From the NCBI GenBank assembly GCA_021613375.1, contig CM038720.1, positions 6,053,962-6,117,961 of the forward strand: DNA of 64,000 nt. The letters are read 5' to 3'. The DNA comes from Megaleporinus macrocephalus. Taxonomy: Eukaryota; Chordata; Actinopteri; Characiformes; Anostomidae. The notes beneath the pieces are model-generated. The model did no database searches, was not told the origin of the DNA, and saw nothing but the letters and a program-made list of their open reading frames with translations. The position numbers and the translations under genes were made by a program. Below, piece after piece: positions 46,568 through 58,450 of this stretch (positions are counted from its first letter, which is position 1; the number at the start of each line of letters is the position of its first letter).

Positions 46568-48300
46568 CCAATTTTTGGTTATATAGAAAGCTTGGGAAAC
46601 GTATGCAAAGACAGAAGGATGCTACTGATGTTAAATCAATTACAATTGGCATCAACTAAATTATCTAAATCAGAATCAGACGAGAACAGAATATAGGTGC
46701 AATTACAATCAAGGCTGGTCTTAGCATGCACTTGGCTGTCATGGGCCAATCAAAGAAGATTTTTAAGTACCATAAGACTGTCAATACAGAGGGAAACACA
46801 TAGGCACTCAAAGACCCATTCATTTACTCACAGGGCAGCCTAAAATAATACTAAATGGAAGTGACCCAACTACTGAGCTCTGTGGAACACCACAAGTGAC
46901 AGTAACTGGGGCTAACTGCATTCCTTACAAACTGTCTTTAATAACTCTATTAAGACTAAATCAACACTGTACAGGGCCAGAAACACTCACAAGAGTCCGC
47001 AAAGACAGAGGGTAGCTACTGATGTAAAATCAGTTACAAATAGCATCAATTGAATGACCTAAATTAAAATTAACCAAAGGCTGGTCTTAGCATGTACCTA
47101 TCTGTCAAGTACCATAATATGGTTAATACACAGGAAAAAACAAAGGTAACCTTATGACCCATTAATTTATTCAAGTGGGAGCCCAAAAAATGCTAAATGA
47201 AAGTGGCCCCAGTACTGAGCCCTGGGGAACACCACAAGTGACTGTAGCTGGGGCTAACTACATCCCTTGTCAATGACTTTATTAAGACTAAACCAAAACT
47301 GTACAGGGCCAGAAACACCCGCAAGTGTACACAAAGACAGAAGGTAGCTACTGATGTTAAATCAGTTACAAATAGCATCAATTAAATGACCTCAATCAGA
47401 ATTAACCAAAGGCTGGTCTTAGCATGTACTGTCATGGGTCAAGATTTTTAAGTGCCATAATACCATCTATACACAGGAAAACACACAGGTAACCGAATGA
47501 CCCATCAATTTACTCAAGTGGGAGCCCAAAAAAATGCTAAATGAAAGTGGCCCCAGTACTGAGCCCTGTGGAACACCACAAGTGACAGTAGCTGGGGCTA
47601 ACTACATCCCTTGTTTTCAATGACTCTATTAAGACTAAACCAAGACTGGACAGGGCCAGAAACACCCACAAGAGTATGCATTAACAGAAGGTAGTTACTG
47701 ATGTTAAATCAGTTACAAATAGCATCCATTAAATGACCTCAATCAGAATTAATCAAAGGCTGGTCTTAGCATGTACCTATCTGTCACTGGTCAAGATTTT
47801 TAAGTGCCATAATACCATCTATACAAACACACAGGTAACTGAATGACCCATCAATTTACTCAAGTGGGAGCCCAAAAAAATGCTAAATGAAAGTGGCCCC
47901 AGTACTGAGCCCTGTGGAACACCACAAGTGACAGTAGCTGGGGCTAACTAGCTCCCTCGTCAATGACTCTATAAAGACTAAACCAAGACTGGACAGGGCC
48001 AGAAACACCCGCAAAACCATGCAAACACAAAAGCAACCATTGATGTTAAATCAGTTACAATTAGCATTCAGTCAAATGACCCACATCGGAATAAACAGAA
48101 CAGAATAAACCTGCAATTACAACCGAGGCTGGTATTGTGCATGGGCTTAGCTGTCATGGGCCAATCAAGGAAGACTCTTTGGTGTACCATAACACTGACA
48201 GGTCACAGGGAAAATGAACAAATAACTGAATGAGCCATCAATTTATTAATTTACCAACGAAAGGGGCCCAAATACTAAGCCCTGTGGAACACCAATCAAA
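45749..48300 (-). repeat. ~345-bp tandem array containing a LINE RT segment
   Basis: Seven units start near 45749, 46105, 46698, 47079, 47405, 47754 and 48109. They share CAATTACAATCAAGGCTGG, AAGTACCATAAGACTGTCAA, AGTACTGAGCCCTGTGGAAC, ACCACAAGTGACAGTAGCTG and GTTAAATCAGTTACAA. Read on minus, each carries TVTCGVPQGSVLGP, the non-LTR reverse-transcriptase signature, followed by frame breaks. The second unit has a (TA)n insertion. Units are diverged and none encodes an intact protein. Confidence 0.8.
46510..46565. repeat. (TA)n inside the RT-derived array
   Basis: 56 bp of TA expanding the second unit. Confidence 0.97.
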
Positions 48301-49548
48301 ATTTCCACATGCCAAGTATAGACCGCTGTTGCCGGCCCACACTTTGAAGGGTCCTAGAAGAGGTTGAGCTTGGCTGACATCCTGAGCGACCTCGGACAGG
48401 TGAGTGACGGGTGTCTCTCTGCCCTCCGCAGCCACCGTGACTGATACGATCTCTTCTGAAGTGAGCATGACGAGGGCTTTGCTTCAACTCATCCTGACAG
48501 CCCTGCTTTGCCTCGATACAGTAGAGCAGATTTAGGGTCTTTACAGTAATAAGTGGAACTCAGAAACGGCCCCCCAACCCTCGTCTTATCTGCGTGAAAC
48601 AGGAGGGTTATCCAAACACACATTTAACCCCGGGCATTGTCTCCTGCGTGCCACGGATTCCTCCAGGGATCTAACTTTACATTCTCCTTTGATCCGCAGC
48701 GCTTTCCATTGGCTTCAAGTCATATGAAAGGAATTCAGTGTAGCGTTACTTTCCACTGTATAAACAGAGCGCCAAGAACAATGTGACAGGTGTCTTGATG
48801 AACATAATGAAAAGCAGTGAATGATAAACATACAGCATGTTCCACCATATATTTATAGACACAGCGCTTTTTCACCAGGCGTCAGCTTTGAACTTCACTC
48901 GCGTGGCGTAATTATAGCACCGCAGCTCACGTCAACTTTTATATCTCTACAAAGCTTCATACAAGCCTCCTGGATCTCGTCAGGTTTCTATAGTAGCTTT
49001 GGAATAGGACTAGAGGTTAACTGATTATTCACTGCAGTTACTACAAATAGCTTGTAGCTACAGTCACTGGCCATCTTATCAAGAACACCTACCAAACAGG
49101 CTCACATTATAGGGTTAAACTTAAGAACCACAGCTCATCTGCCCCACTCTTTAACCCATCCATCAATAGAAAGGAGTCACCACACCACCTCGGCTGACCA
49201 GATGTTATTTGGGTGGTGGATCGTTCTCAGCACAATGACTTCAAACCCCAATCATTGGTCGCTGCTATACATACATGCCTTATAAACAATAGGACACACA
49301 GCAAGGGAGAGTTTGATGCAGTATGAATTAGGACATATTTTTAAAAAGGAAATTATTTTATAGCAAATTGAATCAATTTTGCAAGATTTCTAGATAATGT
49401 AACAGTTAAAATCAGTAAATTCATACTTTTAAAAATGTTTAAAGAACTTTAAACGTAATAATAATGAAAATTTTAGTACCAAATTTTATGATTCTTTCTA
49501 GAAGCTTCACATTATGTAGAGATTCTCAAATTTGGCTTAAAATTGGTC

Positions 49549-49552
<4 letters not shown>
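48301..49552. other. Single-copy region, candidate conserved elements
   Basis: 48320-48500 and 48600-49020 are GC-richer and repeat-free. 48400-48430 shows a donor-like CAGGTGAGTG and an acceptor-like CCCTCCGCAG only about 27 bp apart, too close for an intron. No exon supported. Confidence 0.4.

Positions 49553-49632
<80 letters not shown>
49553..49632. repeat. (TA)n microsatellite
   Basis: 80 bp of TA directly abutting a family B copy. Confidence 0.98.
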
Positions 49633-49635
<3 letters not shown>

Positions 49636-49785
49636 CTTTCAATGTAAGTCAATGGAATTATTTCCAAGCTGTTTTGGAGCACTTCTTTTGGTGCATTCAA
49701 CGTGAAATTTTAAATGATGTAGAAAACTCAAAATCAACAAAAATGGAGATAAACGTTTTTCATTGGACAAACGATGTAGGCACTT
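49633..49785 (+). repeat. Dispersed repeat family B, 5'-truncated
   Basis: CTTTCAATGTAAGTCAATGG, CAAGCTGTTTTGGAGCACTT and AAAAATGGAGATAAACG. The usual AACTTTACAGG start is replaced by (TA)n. Confidence 0.75.
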
Positions 49786-49936
49786 TGGGACATTATATTA
49801 TTTCCAAATTCATTTTTAGGTAATATATGTAAAAAGCTATTTTTATTTACTCAGTAAACACTTTATTATTAAATATTTAAACAGTATTAATATAGTAAGT
49901 AGTGGTTTTCCATACATCAGTGTGTTTATTCAACCC

Positions 49937-50222
49937 TTTCCAAGCTTCTCCTTCTATAAACAACCCAGTATTATTATCAGTTCTCATCTAATACCTGCTT
50001 TGACTGCTCAGTGCTTCATTAAGCTAAATCAAGATTTGCTGCTGAAGGAACTGAATACATTCATACGTCTGGGGCGTCCAGGAGAAATCTGGAACCTAAC
50101 TTTGTTCTTCAAACTGGATCAAGATCTGATCTACTTCTCTCACAATAACATATTCATGTTACTTTGTATTGTATGTATGATTATTTACATCTGTTCTAAT
50201 CAGATCTACTGTTTTTACTAGT
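49937..50222 (+). repeat. Duplicated segment D, copy 2
   Basis: Near-identical to 28344-28648, with a short deletion (ATACGTCTGGGGCG versus ATACAATGTCTGGGGCG) and a handful of substitutions. Confidence 0.8.
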
Positions 50223-50685
50223 GAATATACACTTACTGATCAGATACAGGCTTACAAACAATGAGTACTTTTTATACAAGTCTGATTTATACTATATAAC
50301 AGAAAGAGTATTACTTTAAAATCATATAAAAGAACAACACATATCAAATGAAAGAGATCAATACCATAAGAAACTTAAGATACAGCTAGTCAGTGGGAAG
50401 ACCATTACAGTGATCAACCCAAAAACATGCAGCACTCAGAATGTATTCATGTTAAGGAGGTACATATAGGAAAACATCATCATCATCATCATCATCATCA
50501 TTATTATCAACATTAAGTTCACTGTTTTTTCTGATAGTAAATAAAATGTCTATATTTGTGTTGCACACATGGTGATGTTCGGTTCCATTCACTACCACTG
50601 TAAAGAAATCTGAACCATTTTCACATCAAACCACTTTGTTTCTCATTTCAACTTCTGAACAAAGCAAAAACACTGAAAATCTGAT
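50223..50685. other. Single-copy spacer
   Basis: Contains a short (CAT)n at 50477-50500. Nothing else. Confidence 0.55.

Positions 50686-50687
<2 letters not shown>

Positions 50688-50762
<75 letters not shown>
50688..50762. repeat. (TA)n microsatellite
   Basis: About 75 bp of TA. Confidence 0.98.
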
Positions 50763-50766
<4 letters not shown>

Positions 50767-51308
50767 TATATAAAATTCAGATTCTAAAAGATCAAGAGAA
50801 ATTTCAAAACACTGGTCAAACATCATCATATTGGGCAGATTATGCAGATACTGTATCGTTTTTAATGATGCACACAGTTGTCCAGTGTGCCAGAAGTACT
50901 GACCATACCAGTCACATACTATAAAAAGCATGTTATCACATATTTTATCACAATATCTCATATCTCACATCTCTTTCATTTGAAATATTAATAGAAAGCT
51001 CTACAGCGAGAACCTGCGGTGATGACTCCTCGTCTTCCTTCAAACGTGACTGCACGCCCATCACACGCTACAGTAATTGTTCAATAATTAGAGGAGATGT
51101 CAGCGATTTTTCAAAGCAGTCATTTAATTAAGCTGTGATGAGTTTAAGGATCCCGACAATAAAAGTGATGAACTGCGGCGGCAGCGGCCTTGTCAGTTAT
51201 TATCTCCGCCGCTATTTGTTGGGCCTACAGATTTATGATTGAGCGAGCCGGCCGCCATCAGCGGGTTCTTCGGCTCCACGTCTCAGCGGAAGTAGCAGCG
51301 GTAAGCAC
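50763..51308. other. Single-copy region, candidate conserved element
   Basis: 51000-51300 contains CAATAATTAGAGGAGATG, CATTTAATTAAGCTGTGATG and GGCCGCCATCAGCGGG; repeat-free. It is cut on its right by the hAT-like element whose target duplication starts at 51301. Confidence 0.45.
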
Positions 51309-51574
51309 TAGTGATTGTGCGATACTGCAAAATTTGATATCGATACGATACCAAGTAAATACAGGGCAAGGATCACCGATACTGATACCAATACCAAGGT
51401 ATGTGAAATAAATACCCTACTTACCCTATTTATACCCTACCTACATGTAGCAGATATAAGCTATTTGTTATAATAACAACAACTGTATTAATATTATTAT
51501 AAATTATAGCCATATTTTATAATGAAAAGAAAATAATTAAAATCGTATTTGATATTGACAATTAACATTATTAC

Positions 51575-51613
<39 letters not shown>

Positions 51614-52139
51614 GTATGGTTTGTTTGTATTGTTGTTATTTTCATAAAACAAGCATATACAAGCTTAATAAGAGTCAAATCTCTTAGCCATCTCCTATTT
51701 CATAATTAAAAGGATGTGATCCAGATAGGAATCTATAACATTTTAACTTGTTGCCAGATAATAAATAAATGGAGCATCTATAAACATATGAGCGGGACAT
51801 TTATAGATTGCAAGTCTGCTGAGCCAATGGAAAAATGCTAACCTCCTAAGCAGCGCCCACAGCTCCGCGACGTCACGTTTGTTTACAAACTCTGAAGGGG
51901 TCGATAGCGTTTCTTTCACACTGAGGTGGTAGAAAAAAGTAGTTCCCACCAAACGCGTATCATTTAGACAAGATCTCAATAGTTTAGTTACTTTCCACTG
52001 TGTTCCTGTGGATGATATACATTACCTTAAATGGTTGAAGTATCAAAAGTATCGATATTTTGATTTGAGGATCGATTTTACAGCATAAAGATCTGGTATC
52101 AGACGTATCGATATTTCAGTATCGATCCACTCATCACTA
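51309..52139. mobile_element. Non-autonomous hAT-like element, 831 bp
   Basis: Left end TAGTGATTGTGCGATACTG; right end inverted TAGTGATGAGTGGATCGATA. Flanking 8-bp repeats are GTAAGCAC (51301-51308) and GTAAGCGC (52140-52147), one mismatch. Inner ends are rich in ATCGATA/GATACC. There is an internal (ATT)n at 51576-51614. No transposase-like ORF. Confidence 0.78.
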
Positions 52140-52147
52140 GTAAGCGC

Positions 52148-52917
52148 TCGGAGCCGTTACGTTAGCGTTTAGCAGGAGCTCGGAGTCGTTACAGGTGAAG
52201 TCAATGGGCCGTGTATGTGAGCAGCAATGAACAATAAACCGGCAACAACAACAGAAACAACGACAACAATAACATAAGCTGCAAAGCTAATACACTGTGA
52301 GCCGAAAGCAGTTCGGCTCCCATAAACCCAGCACGGGGTCTCGCGGCACGGACACTTCCTCTCTCAGCAGGGCCGTGCTGCTCTGTGAGCAAGGCTTTGC
52401 TGAGCATGGAGAATGGGCTGATGCCTCCCTCCTCGGGCCCCAGAGATGGGACGCTGATTCATTGTATTGCTCCGTGAGCCCCTTTGCTTGGCCTTAATTA
52501 TCTCACTTAATTTGAGTGATCCAACACCTTCGGGGGAGCGTTCCTTCCACGCACAGCGTTCAGGTTCCATCCCACTGCGGCATTTCTCTACATTCTCGCG
52601 CGCCTTCATTAATAATGCAACGGAAAAGAGTCCAGCAACTAGATAAACGAGATTTCCACTCATTTCGCAACACGTCCGGACCAGAGAACGGCTAAGGGAC
52701 GCTCACGAAGGTGGTAGGAACCAGATATCCAAAGACTTTAATGCGTCTAAGATCTGTCTTATAGAGAGATACTACAAGAAACGCTGACTTAGACATTGTA
52801 ATCCATTCGGGGGTGGGTGTGGGGGGACATACAGGGAGCTGTACGGCAAGATAGTCCCTCATGTACCTTTACAAACTCAGACCATGTGCAGTTCACTGAT
52901 GGTTTTCATAGTATACA
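52148..52917. other. Single-copy region, candidate conserved element
   Basis: 52480-52680 (CTTGGCCTTAATTATCTCAC, CGCGCGCCTTCATTAATAAT) is repeat-free with homeodomain-like sites. Open frames have no domains. Confidence 0.4.
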
Positions 52918-52918
52918 T

Positions 52919-53268
52919 TAGGGGTGTAAGAAACTATCGAAAATATCAAGTATCGGGATATTATGTTTGGTGATACTGTATCGATTCTCAAAAACACAGT
53001 ATTGATACACAGATTTCTGGCAGACAGAGAATCATTGTGTGTTGTGTTTAAACCTCTGACCACTAGATGGCAGTGTTGTAATCCATTTTTAGCTCCACTC
53101 CAACATTAACAAGCAGCACAAGGGCGCAATGCTATTGTAAGCATTGACAAACCTGTTCATACAATGTTGTGTTTTAATAGTAGGATTTGAAAAATCATAA
53201 TATATCGTGAAATATTGAATCGTGGCTGCCGTATCACATACGTATTGTATCGCCAAGTTCTTACCAAT
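52919..53268. mobile_element. hAT-like MITE, right end truncated
   Basis: Starts TAGGGGTGTAAGAAACTATC and matches 61497-61871 through CTGACCACTAGATGGCAGTG to CGCCAAGTTCTTACCAATCC. It lacks the last ~10 bp (ACAGCCCTA), so no target duplication can be read. Confidence 0.75.
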
Positions 53269-53321
53269 CCATATTTGCGGTTCCTGAAATCTGGCCATTT
53301 TATCAGAAACCCACCAGCCAT

Positions 53322-53800
53322 TAGGTTCACCTCCTTGTGTCCACACACACTGTCCATTTCACCAGCTCCACTGGCCATACAGGAGCTCCACTTACTTAGA
53401 CTGTAGTTCATCTGCTTCTCTGTTCCCAATGGTCAGGACCACCACGGGACCACCACAGAGCAGGTATCTTTTGGGTGGTGCAGTGACAACTTATGCTGGT
53501 GGGAGTGGATCAGACACAGCAGTGCTGCTGCTGGAGTGTTTAGACACTGTGTCCACTCACTGTCCACTCTATTAGACACTCCTACTACTTGCTGGACCAC
53601 CTTGTAGATGTAAGGTCAGAGACAGTAGCTCATCTGCTGCTGCACAGTTTGTGTTCCTCTAGTTCTTCATCAGTGGACACAAGACACCGCCCACAGGACA
53701 CTGCTGTCTGGATAGTTCTGGTTGGTGGACAATTCTCAGTCAAGAAGTGTCTTAACCTCCAGCTTCACTGCTGTGTCTGATCCATTTGTGTCCTGCAGCT
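53322..53800 (-). mobile_element. Foldback repeat family A, copy 3 (minus)
   Basis: Outer arm CCACTGGCCATACAGGAGC, inner arm GGATCAGACACAGCAGTG, then the centre in inverse orientation (GACACCGCCCACAGGACACT) and CACTGCTGTGTCTGATCC at the end. As at 61.5-62.5 kb, it lies next to the same MITE family. Confidence 0.72.
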
Positions 53801-53814
53801 CATCAGTTGATGCA

Positions 53815-53945
53815 CATTTTGTCATCCTCTAGCTCAGTGGTCACCAACCTCGGTCCTGGAGATCAACCCTCCAATGGCATCTAGATCCAGCCACAGTCTG
53901 CTGCATCTTCAGAAGTCCTTGATTGATCTGGCTGGACCAGATAAG
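53815..53945. mobile_element. Old DNA-element fragment
   Basis: GCTCAGTGGTCACCAACCTC then GGTCCTGGAGATC, a pattern recurrent in fish hAT-type remnants. No second copy in the window. Confidence 0.35.
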
Positions 53946-54041
53946 GGTTAGGTAAGGAGTTATACAATCCAGAACCTTTGGCGATAGTCATTTTCTGACC
54001 ACACTCCATCGAAGAACTCCCTTTGATCACTGGACAGGGGG

Positions 54042-54117
54042 GAGAGGGGCTGATACGGTGGAGAGGGGCTGATACAGTGTAGAGGGGCTGATACGGTGGA
54101 GAGGGGCTGATACAGTG
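54042..54117 (+). repeat. 19-bp minisatellite, 4 copies
   Basis: Four copies of GAGAGGGGCTGATACGGTG with CAGTG/CGGTG alternation. Confidence 0.93.
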
Positions 54118-54188
54118 GGGTACTGTGTTGATTTAATATGCCGAGCGTAATCAGTTTTCAATATGGACACAGAAGATGGACAAAGAAC

Positions 54189-55138
54189 TAGAGATGGACC
54201 GATCAGCGTTTTTGAGGTCAATTCCAATCACCGGTCACCTTTCAGCACGATAGGCCGATAGCCGATACCGATAGAGGGCAGGGCTATATGCCACAGCAGG
54301 GCTACATATAGTTATTAGCGCAAGCAAGTCATGAAACCTGGTCTAAACTGGTTTATTAACATTTTTAATGAGCTCATATGAAACAGCATATTATTTTTAA
54401 CTAAATTAACAGTAAATAAACAAAGTAAATCAAACTAATATCCCAAAAACTGCAATCATTACATTTAGACCCTTTATTTAAAACTAAAAAAGCTAATTAA
54501 ATAAATACAGTAAAAACTGCAGTCATTAAACGCAGACTCTGTTATTTTAAACTAAATCTGTAATCATTAAATGTAGAATATTGAATTATTGCTGCTGTTC
54601 TGTTCGTACCAGTCAGATCTGGTCTGTAGGTGTTCTGGGTTATTAGTTTTGTGTTAGCTGTGTGTGCTAGCTCTGCTGTTTACTGATACTCACTGTATTC
54701 AGCTGTGTGGTGTCTCTGAAGTGTGTATCAGATTAGTAGAGTTAAATGTCTGTCTTGGTTCCCACAAGACACATTGATTTAAAAAAAAAATTTAAACGTC
54801 CTGGATGAGTCTCCGTCACATGCGGTAGCAAACTGCCAGACGGACGATGTGTTTTCTATCAGCGCATGCCGTGAACGCTACAAACTGTTCTCACGACGAC
54901 GCTGCTTTGGTCAGTCTGTGGAAAATTAAAGGGTATGTGTTTCCATCTAGTGGTTCAGATAGGAATTGAAGGGAGCTGGCTGAAGGGGGTTTCACAAAAC
55001 ACTAGCTGGAAATACAGAAATTAGGCTCATTTGGTTAACGTCATGGATCAGCTAAATTGGAGAAATATCAGTCGATCACATATTTTGATTACAAATCGTC
55101 CGATACTGATACACAGCCGACCGATCTTTCCATCTCTA
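54189..55138. mobile_element. Non-autonomous hAT-like element, 950 bp, perfect TSD
   Basis: Left end TAGAGATGGACCGATCAGCG; right end inverted TAGAGATGGAAAGATCGGTC. The flanking 8-bp duplication CAAAGAAC is exact on both sides (54181-54188, 55139-55146). Inner ends GCCGATACCGATAG / TCAGTATCGGACG are also inverted. No transposase ORF. The exact duplication makes the boundaries secure. Confidence 0.88.
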
Positions 55139-55146
55139 CAAAGAAC

Positions 55147-55639
55147 TGATTGTTCTATTATAGACTGTAAGGCAGAAGCTCATTTATCAGACTGAGGCTT
55201 TTCGTAAACACACCCTGGAAAGCTGGGCATCATCTTACACGGGCTGAGAAGTTATTATGATTAAAGCTTCTTTCTTTCTTTCTTCTTTCTCATCGAGAAG
55301 TCCTACAAACTCAGACAAAGCCAGACTAATCAATGTATAGAATGTCCTGTGGGCTCGGAGCTGTCCGGTGCTGATGGGTGATCGCATTAAGGGCCCACAC
55401 ACTTTTGTCCTGGGAAGGAGAACATGGTGGAGGCCAGGCTGGCAGTGGAGGAGGAGGAGGAGGAGGAGGTGAGAGGATGAATCACTGCCTCTACTTCACT
55501 GAGGTTTTCCTCTCCTCTAAAGGAGCCCCAGGCCCCGAAAGCTCTTTATACCAAAGCATCCTTCATCAGGGAAACAAGTGGCCACCCACTTTTCAACAGG
55601 GACTAAGAGACAGCAGCAGAACTTCAATTTCAAATTAAA
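55147..55639. other. Single-copy spacer
   Basis: A short (GGA)n at 55448-55471 and (TTCTTTC)n at 55265-55295. No gene. Confidence 0.5.
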
Positions 55640-56240
55640 AATTGAAGCCGTGGGTAAACATTTTTGGGTTCAGAAATAAATTTAAGGTTAAAAATCGACA
55701 GTTTAGCCAAAAGATTGGAACTTTGAGGGGTTCTGGCATAATTTGAGAATGTAAATTCAAAGTTAAGCTAAAAAATTAAGTGTTAAGATACATTTTAGTA
55801 TAACGTTTGAAGATGTGGACAAAATGTAAAGACATGAAATTGAGGGTTTAGACAAATATTGTCAAAATTTAGGGATTCGGGTTCAGACAAATTTGAGCAT
55901 AAAAATTTAAATGAATAAAATATATACATTTAAAAAATAAGGGTTCAGACCAAAATTGAGTTTGAACTTGGAAGATATAGACAAAATTTGAAGACAAAAA
56001 TTTAGGATTTAGGCAAAATTTGATCAAAATTAAAATTAAATTAATAGATTAAATTTGAGGATGTAAATTTAGGGTTTAGACAAAATATGAAGATGAACAC
56101 TGACGGGTGTGGCAAAATTTGAGGACAGAACCTGAAAGTTGAGACAACATTTAGGACTAAAACATAAGGGCTTGGACAAAACCTCAAATATGAATGAGTC
56201 AATCAAATTAGAAAATGAGTCAAAATTCAAAATTTTAAAA
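55640..56240. repeat. Degenerate ~33-bp tandem repeat
   Basis: Diverged units around GGGTTTAGACAAAATTTGAG and GACATAAAATTTA. The period is irregular and the array old. Confidence 0.65.
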
Positions 56241-56639
56241 AGTCCAACTTTAGGGATGTCTGTGTTCTGCAGGTTAAATGAATAGGACTCTATGGTGGGG
56301 TCAACACAACACTGCAGTCGTGGTTGGGGGTCTACCCTGAGTCAGTGTATGTGAAACGGTGTCTGTCGGTCAAGCAGAAGTTCCGTAGATTGGTGTGAAC
56401 TTTTCTATCCTATTCATTCTCTATGGAAAAAAATCCGGGAAAAATCTGTTGTTTTCCAGAATCCGTGCATCCAATCAAAAAGCTGCATACAAGCTCGAAT
56501 CATACAATCATATTTAGAAAACTGTGGGACGAGTTACACGACGAATATCTGTTAGAAATCAAAACACATAGTTTATATAAAACTCAACCATAATTAGTCA
56601 AAGACAAAGTTCAGTTTTATATCTACTACGATTTAAGTT
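56241..56639. other. Single-copy spacer
   Basis: Nothing recognised. Confidence 0.5.
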
Positions 56640-56935
56640 TTAATTAAAGTTAAAGACGTGATTTAACTGTGTAGTAAAGTGACTCTGAGCTTGACTGTCT
56701 AATAGAAGCTGAACTGAGCTCCACAGTTTAGAAGCAGAAGAGCTGAAAGAGTCTCTCCAGGTTCTCTGTTTGTTACTGAAGGTGTTTGTACAGAAGGTCA
56801 GTATCTGCAGATCTAAGATCAGCAGCTGGAACATAAACAGAGAGACGTTCTGTGATGTAGCAGGTTCTACATTATTTAGAGCTTTATAGAGTACAGAAGT
56901 TTAAAGTCTGGTGTAAAAGATCTGTTTAGTGTTTG
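56640..56935 (-). mobile_element. LINE ORF2 C-terminal fragment
   Basis: The minus strand reads RTWRDSFSSSASKLWSSVQL then LLDSQAQSHFTTQL, resembling the SFS..A..LWNSLP... block at the C-terminus of many fish LINE ORF2 proteins. Upstream codons (LLILDLQILTFCTNTF) are open but unassigned. A short dead fragment. Confidence 0.45.
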
Positions 56936-57589
56936 TTAGGATCCCAACTGATGTATTCCCTATTCTGCACATTCCACACGTGTTCCCAGCCCCAGACACA
57001 CCGGATCCAAATAATTAGCCAATTAACAAGACCTTCCTGAGCTGAGGTGGGTGTCCCACCAACAGAAACCGTAAATGTGCTGAGTAGCGGGTTCTCCCGG
57101 ACGGGGTGCTGTTATCTGAGGTCGCATGCTGCCATCTGCTGGCAGAAACCAAATCAGCACAATTAGTCTGCAGGCAGAAACTCTTAAGGTTTACTGAATG
57201 AGGAACCATTTATTGTGAAATCAATGGTTCTAACAGTGAACATTCAAATATTCATTCGTGTTTTAGCTCCACAGGGACGGAGACTGGACTACAACAGCAC
57301 ATGTGATGAACAGACAGAGACACTGCTCATTATTTTCTTTTACTGAGCGTCTGTTTCTGTAGATCACAAGAACTAAAAGAAAAACAGGGAACCGGAAGCA
57401 GCCAGTAGAACATCGAACAGACACATAGAAGAGGATTTAATAATATACAGTGTGCAAACTGTGTTCACAGCCCAGGACACACTGACCCAACGTTCTACCA
57501 ACACAGAACATTCTCTCCTTTCAAACTCTGCTAGAACAGCATCTTCCACACTAGAACGTTTCCTTTCAATCAAGCTGCTCTAGAACATT
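56936..57589. other. Single-copy spacer
   Basis: 57120-57160 has GCTGCCATCTGCTGGCAG, a near-palindrome. No exon supported. Confidence 0.5.
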
Positions 57590-58450
57590 CTCCCTTGCTG
57601 TCACACTGCTGTAGAACGTCATCTCTTGCATTCACCCATACTGCTCTAGAACGTCACCTCTCACATTCACCCATACTGCTCTAGAACGTCACCTCTCACA
57701 TTCACCCACACTGCTCTAGAACGTCATCTCTCACTTTTACCCATACTGTGCTAGAACGTCATCTCTTGCATTCACCCATGCTGCTCTAGAACACTTGCTA
57801 GAACACCCTCATTCACGCTGCTCTAGAACATCATTCTCCCACACTGCTCTAGAATGTCATCTCTCACATTCACCCACACTGCTCTAGAACGTCATCTCTT
57901 GCATTCACCCATACTGCTCTAGAACGTCACCTCTCACATTCACCCACACTGCTCTAGAACGTCATCTCTCGCATTCACCCATACTGCTCTAGAACGTCAC
58001 CTCTCACATTCACCCACACTGCTCTAGAACGCCATCTCTCGCATTCACCCATACTGCTCTAGAATGCCATCTCTCGCATTCACCCATACTGCTCTAGAAC
58101 GTCACCTCTCACATTCACCCACACTGCTCTAGAACGTCATCTCTTGCATTCACCCATACTGCTCTAGAACACTTGCTAGAACACCCTCATTCCCGCTGCT
58201 CTAGAACATCTCACATTGACCCACATTGCTCTAAAACGTCATCTCTCATGTTCACCCATGCTGCTCTAGAACACTTGCTAGAACAGCCTCATTCATGCGG
58301 CTCTAGAACAGCTCACATTTACCCACACTGCTCTAGATCATCATCTCTCACATTCATCCATACTGCTCTACGTCATCTCTCACACTCATTCACGCTGCTG
58401 TAGAACATCTCTCACATTCACCCTCATTGCTCTAGAACACTCACCCGCAT
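57590..58450. repeat. 35-bp minisatellite downstream of rexo2
   Basis: About 22 units of CTGCTCTAGAACGTCATCTC plus TCACATTCACCCATA, 35 bp. There are also larger repeated blocks (GAACACTTGCTAGAACACCC at about 57789, 58169 and 58270). It continues in degenerate form (GTTCTAGAACA) to about 58690, close to the rexo2 poly(A) signal. Confidence 0.94.

Noticed and set aside
48360..48440. Donor- and acceptor-like sites resembling a tiny intron
   Set aside because: The implied intron is about 27 bp, below any vertebrate spliceosomal intron, and flanking frames have stops.
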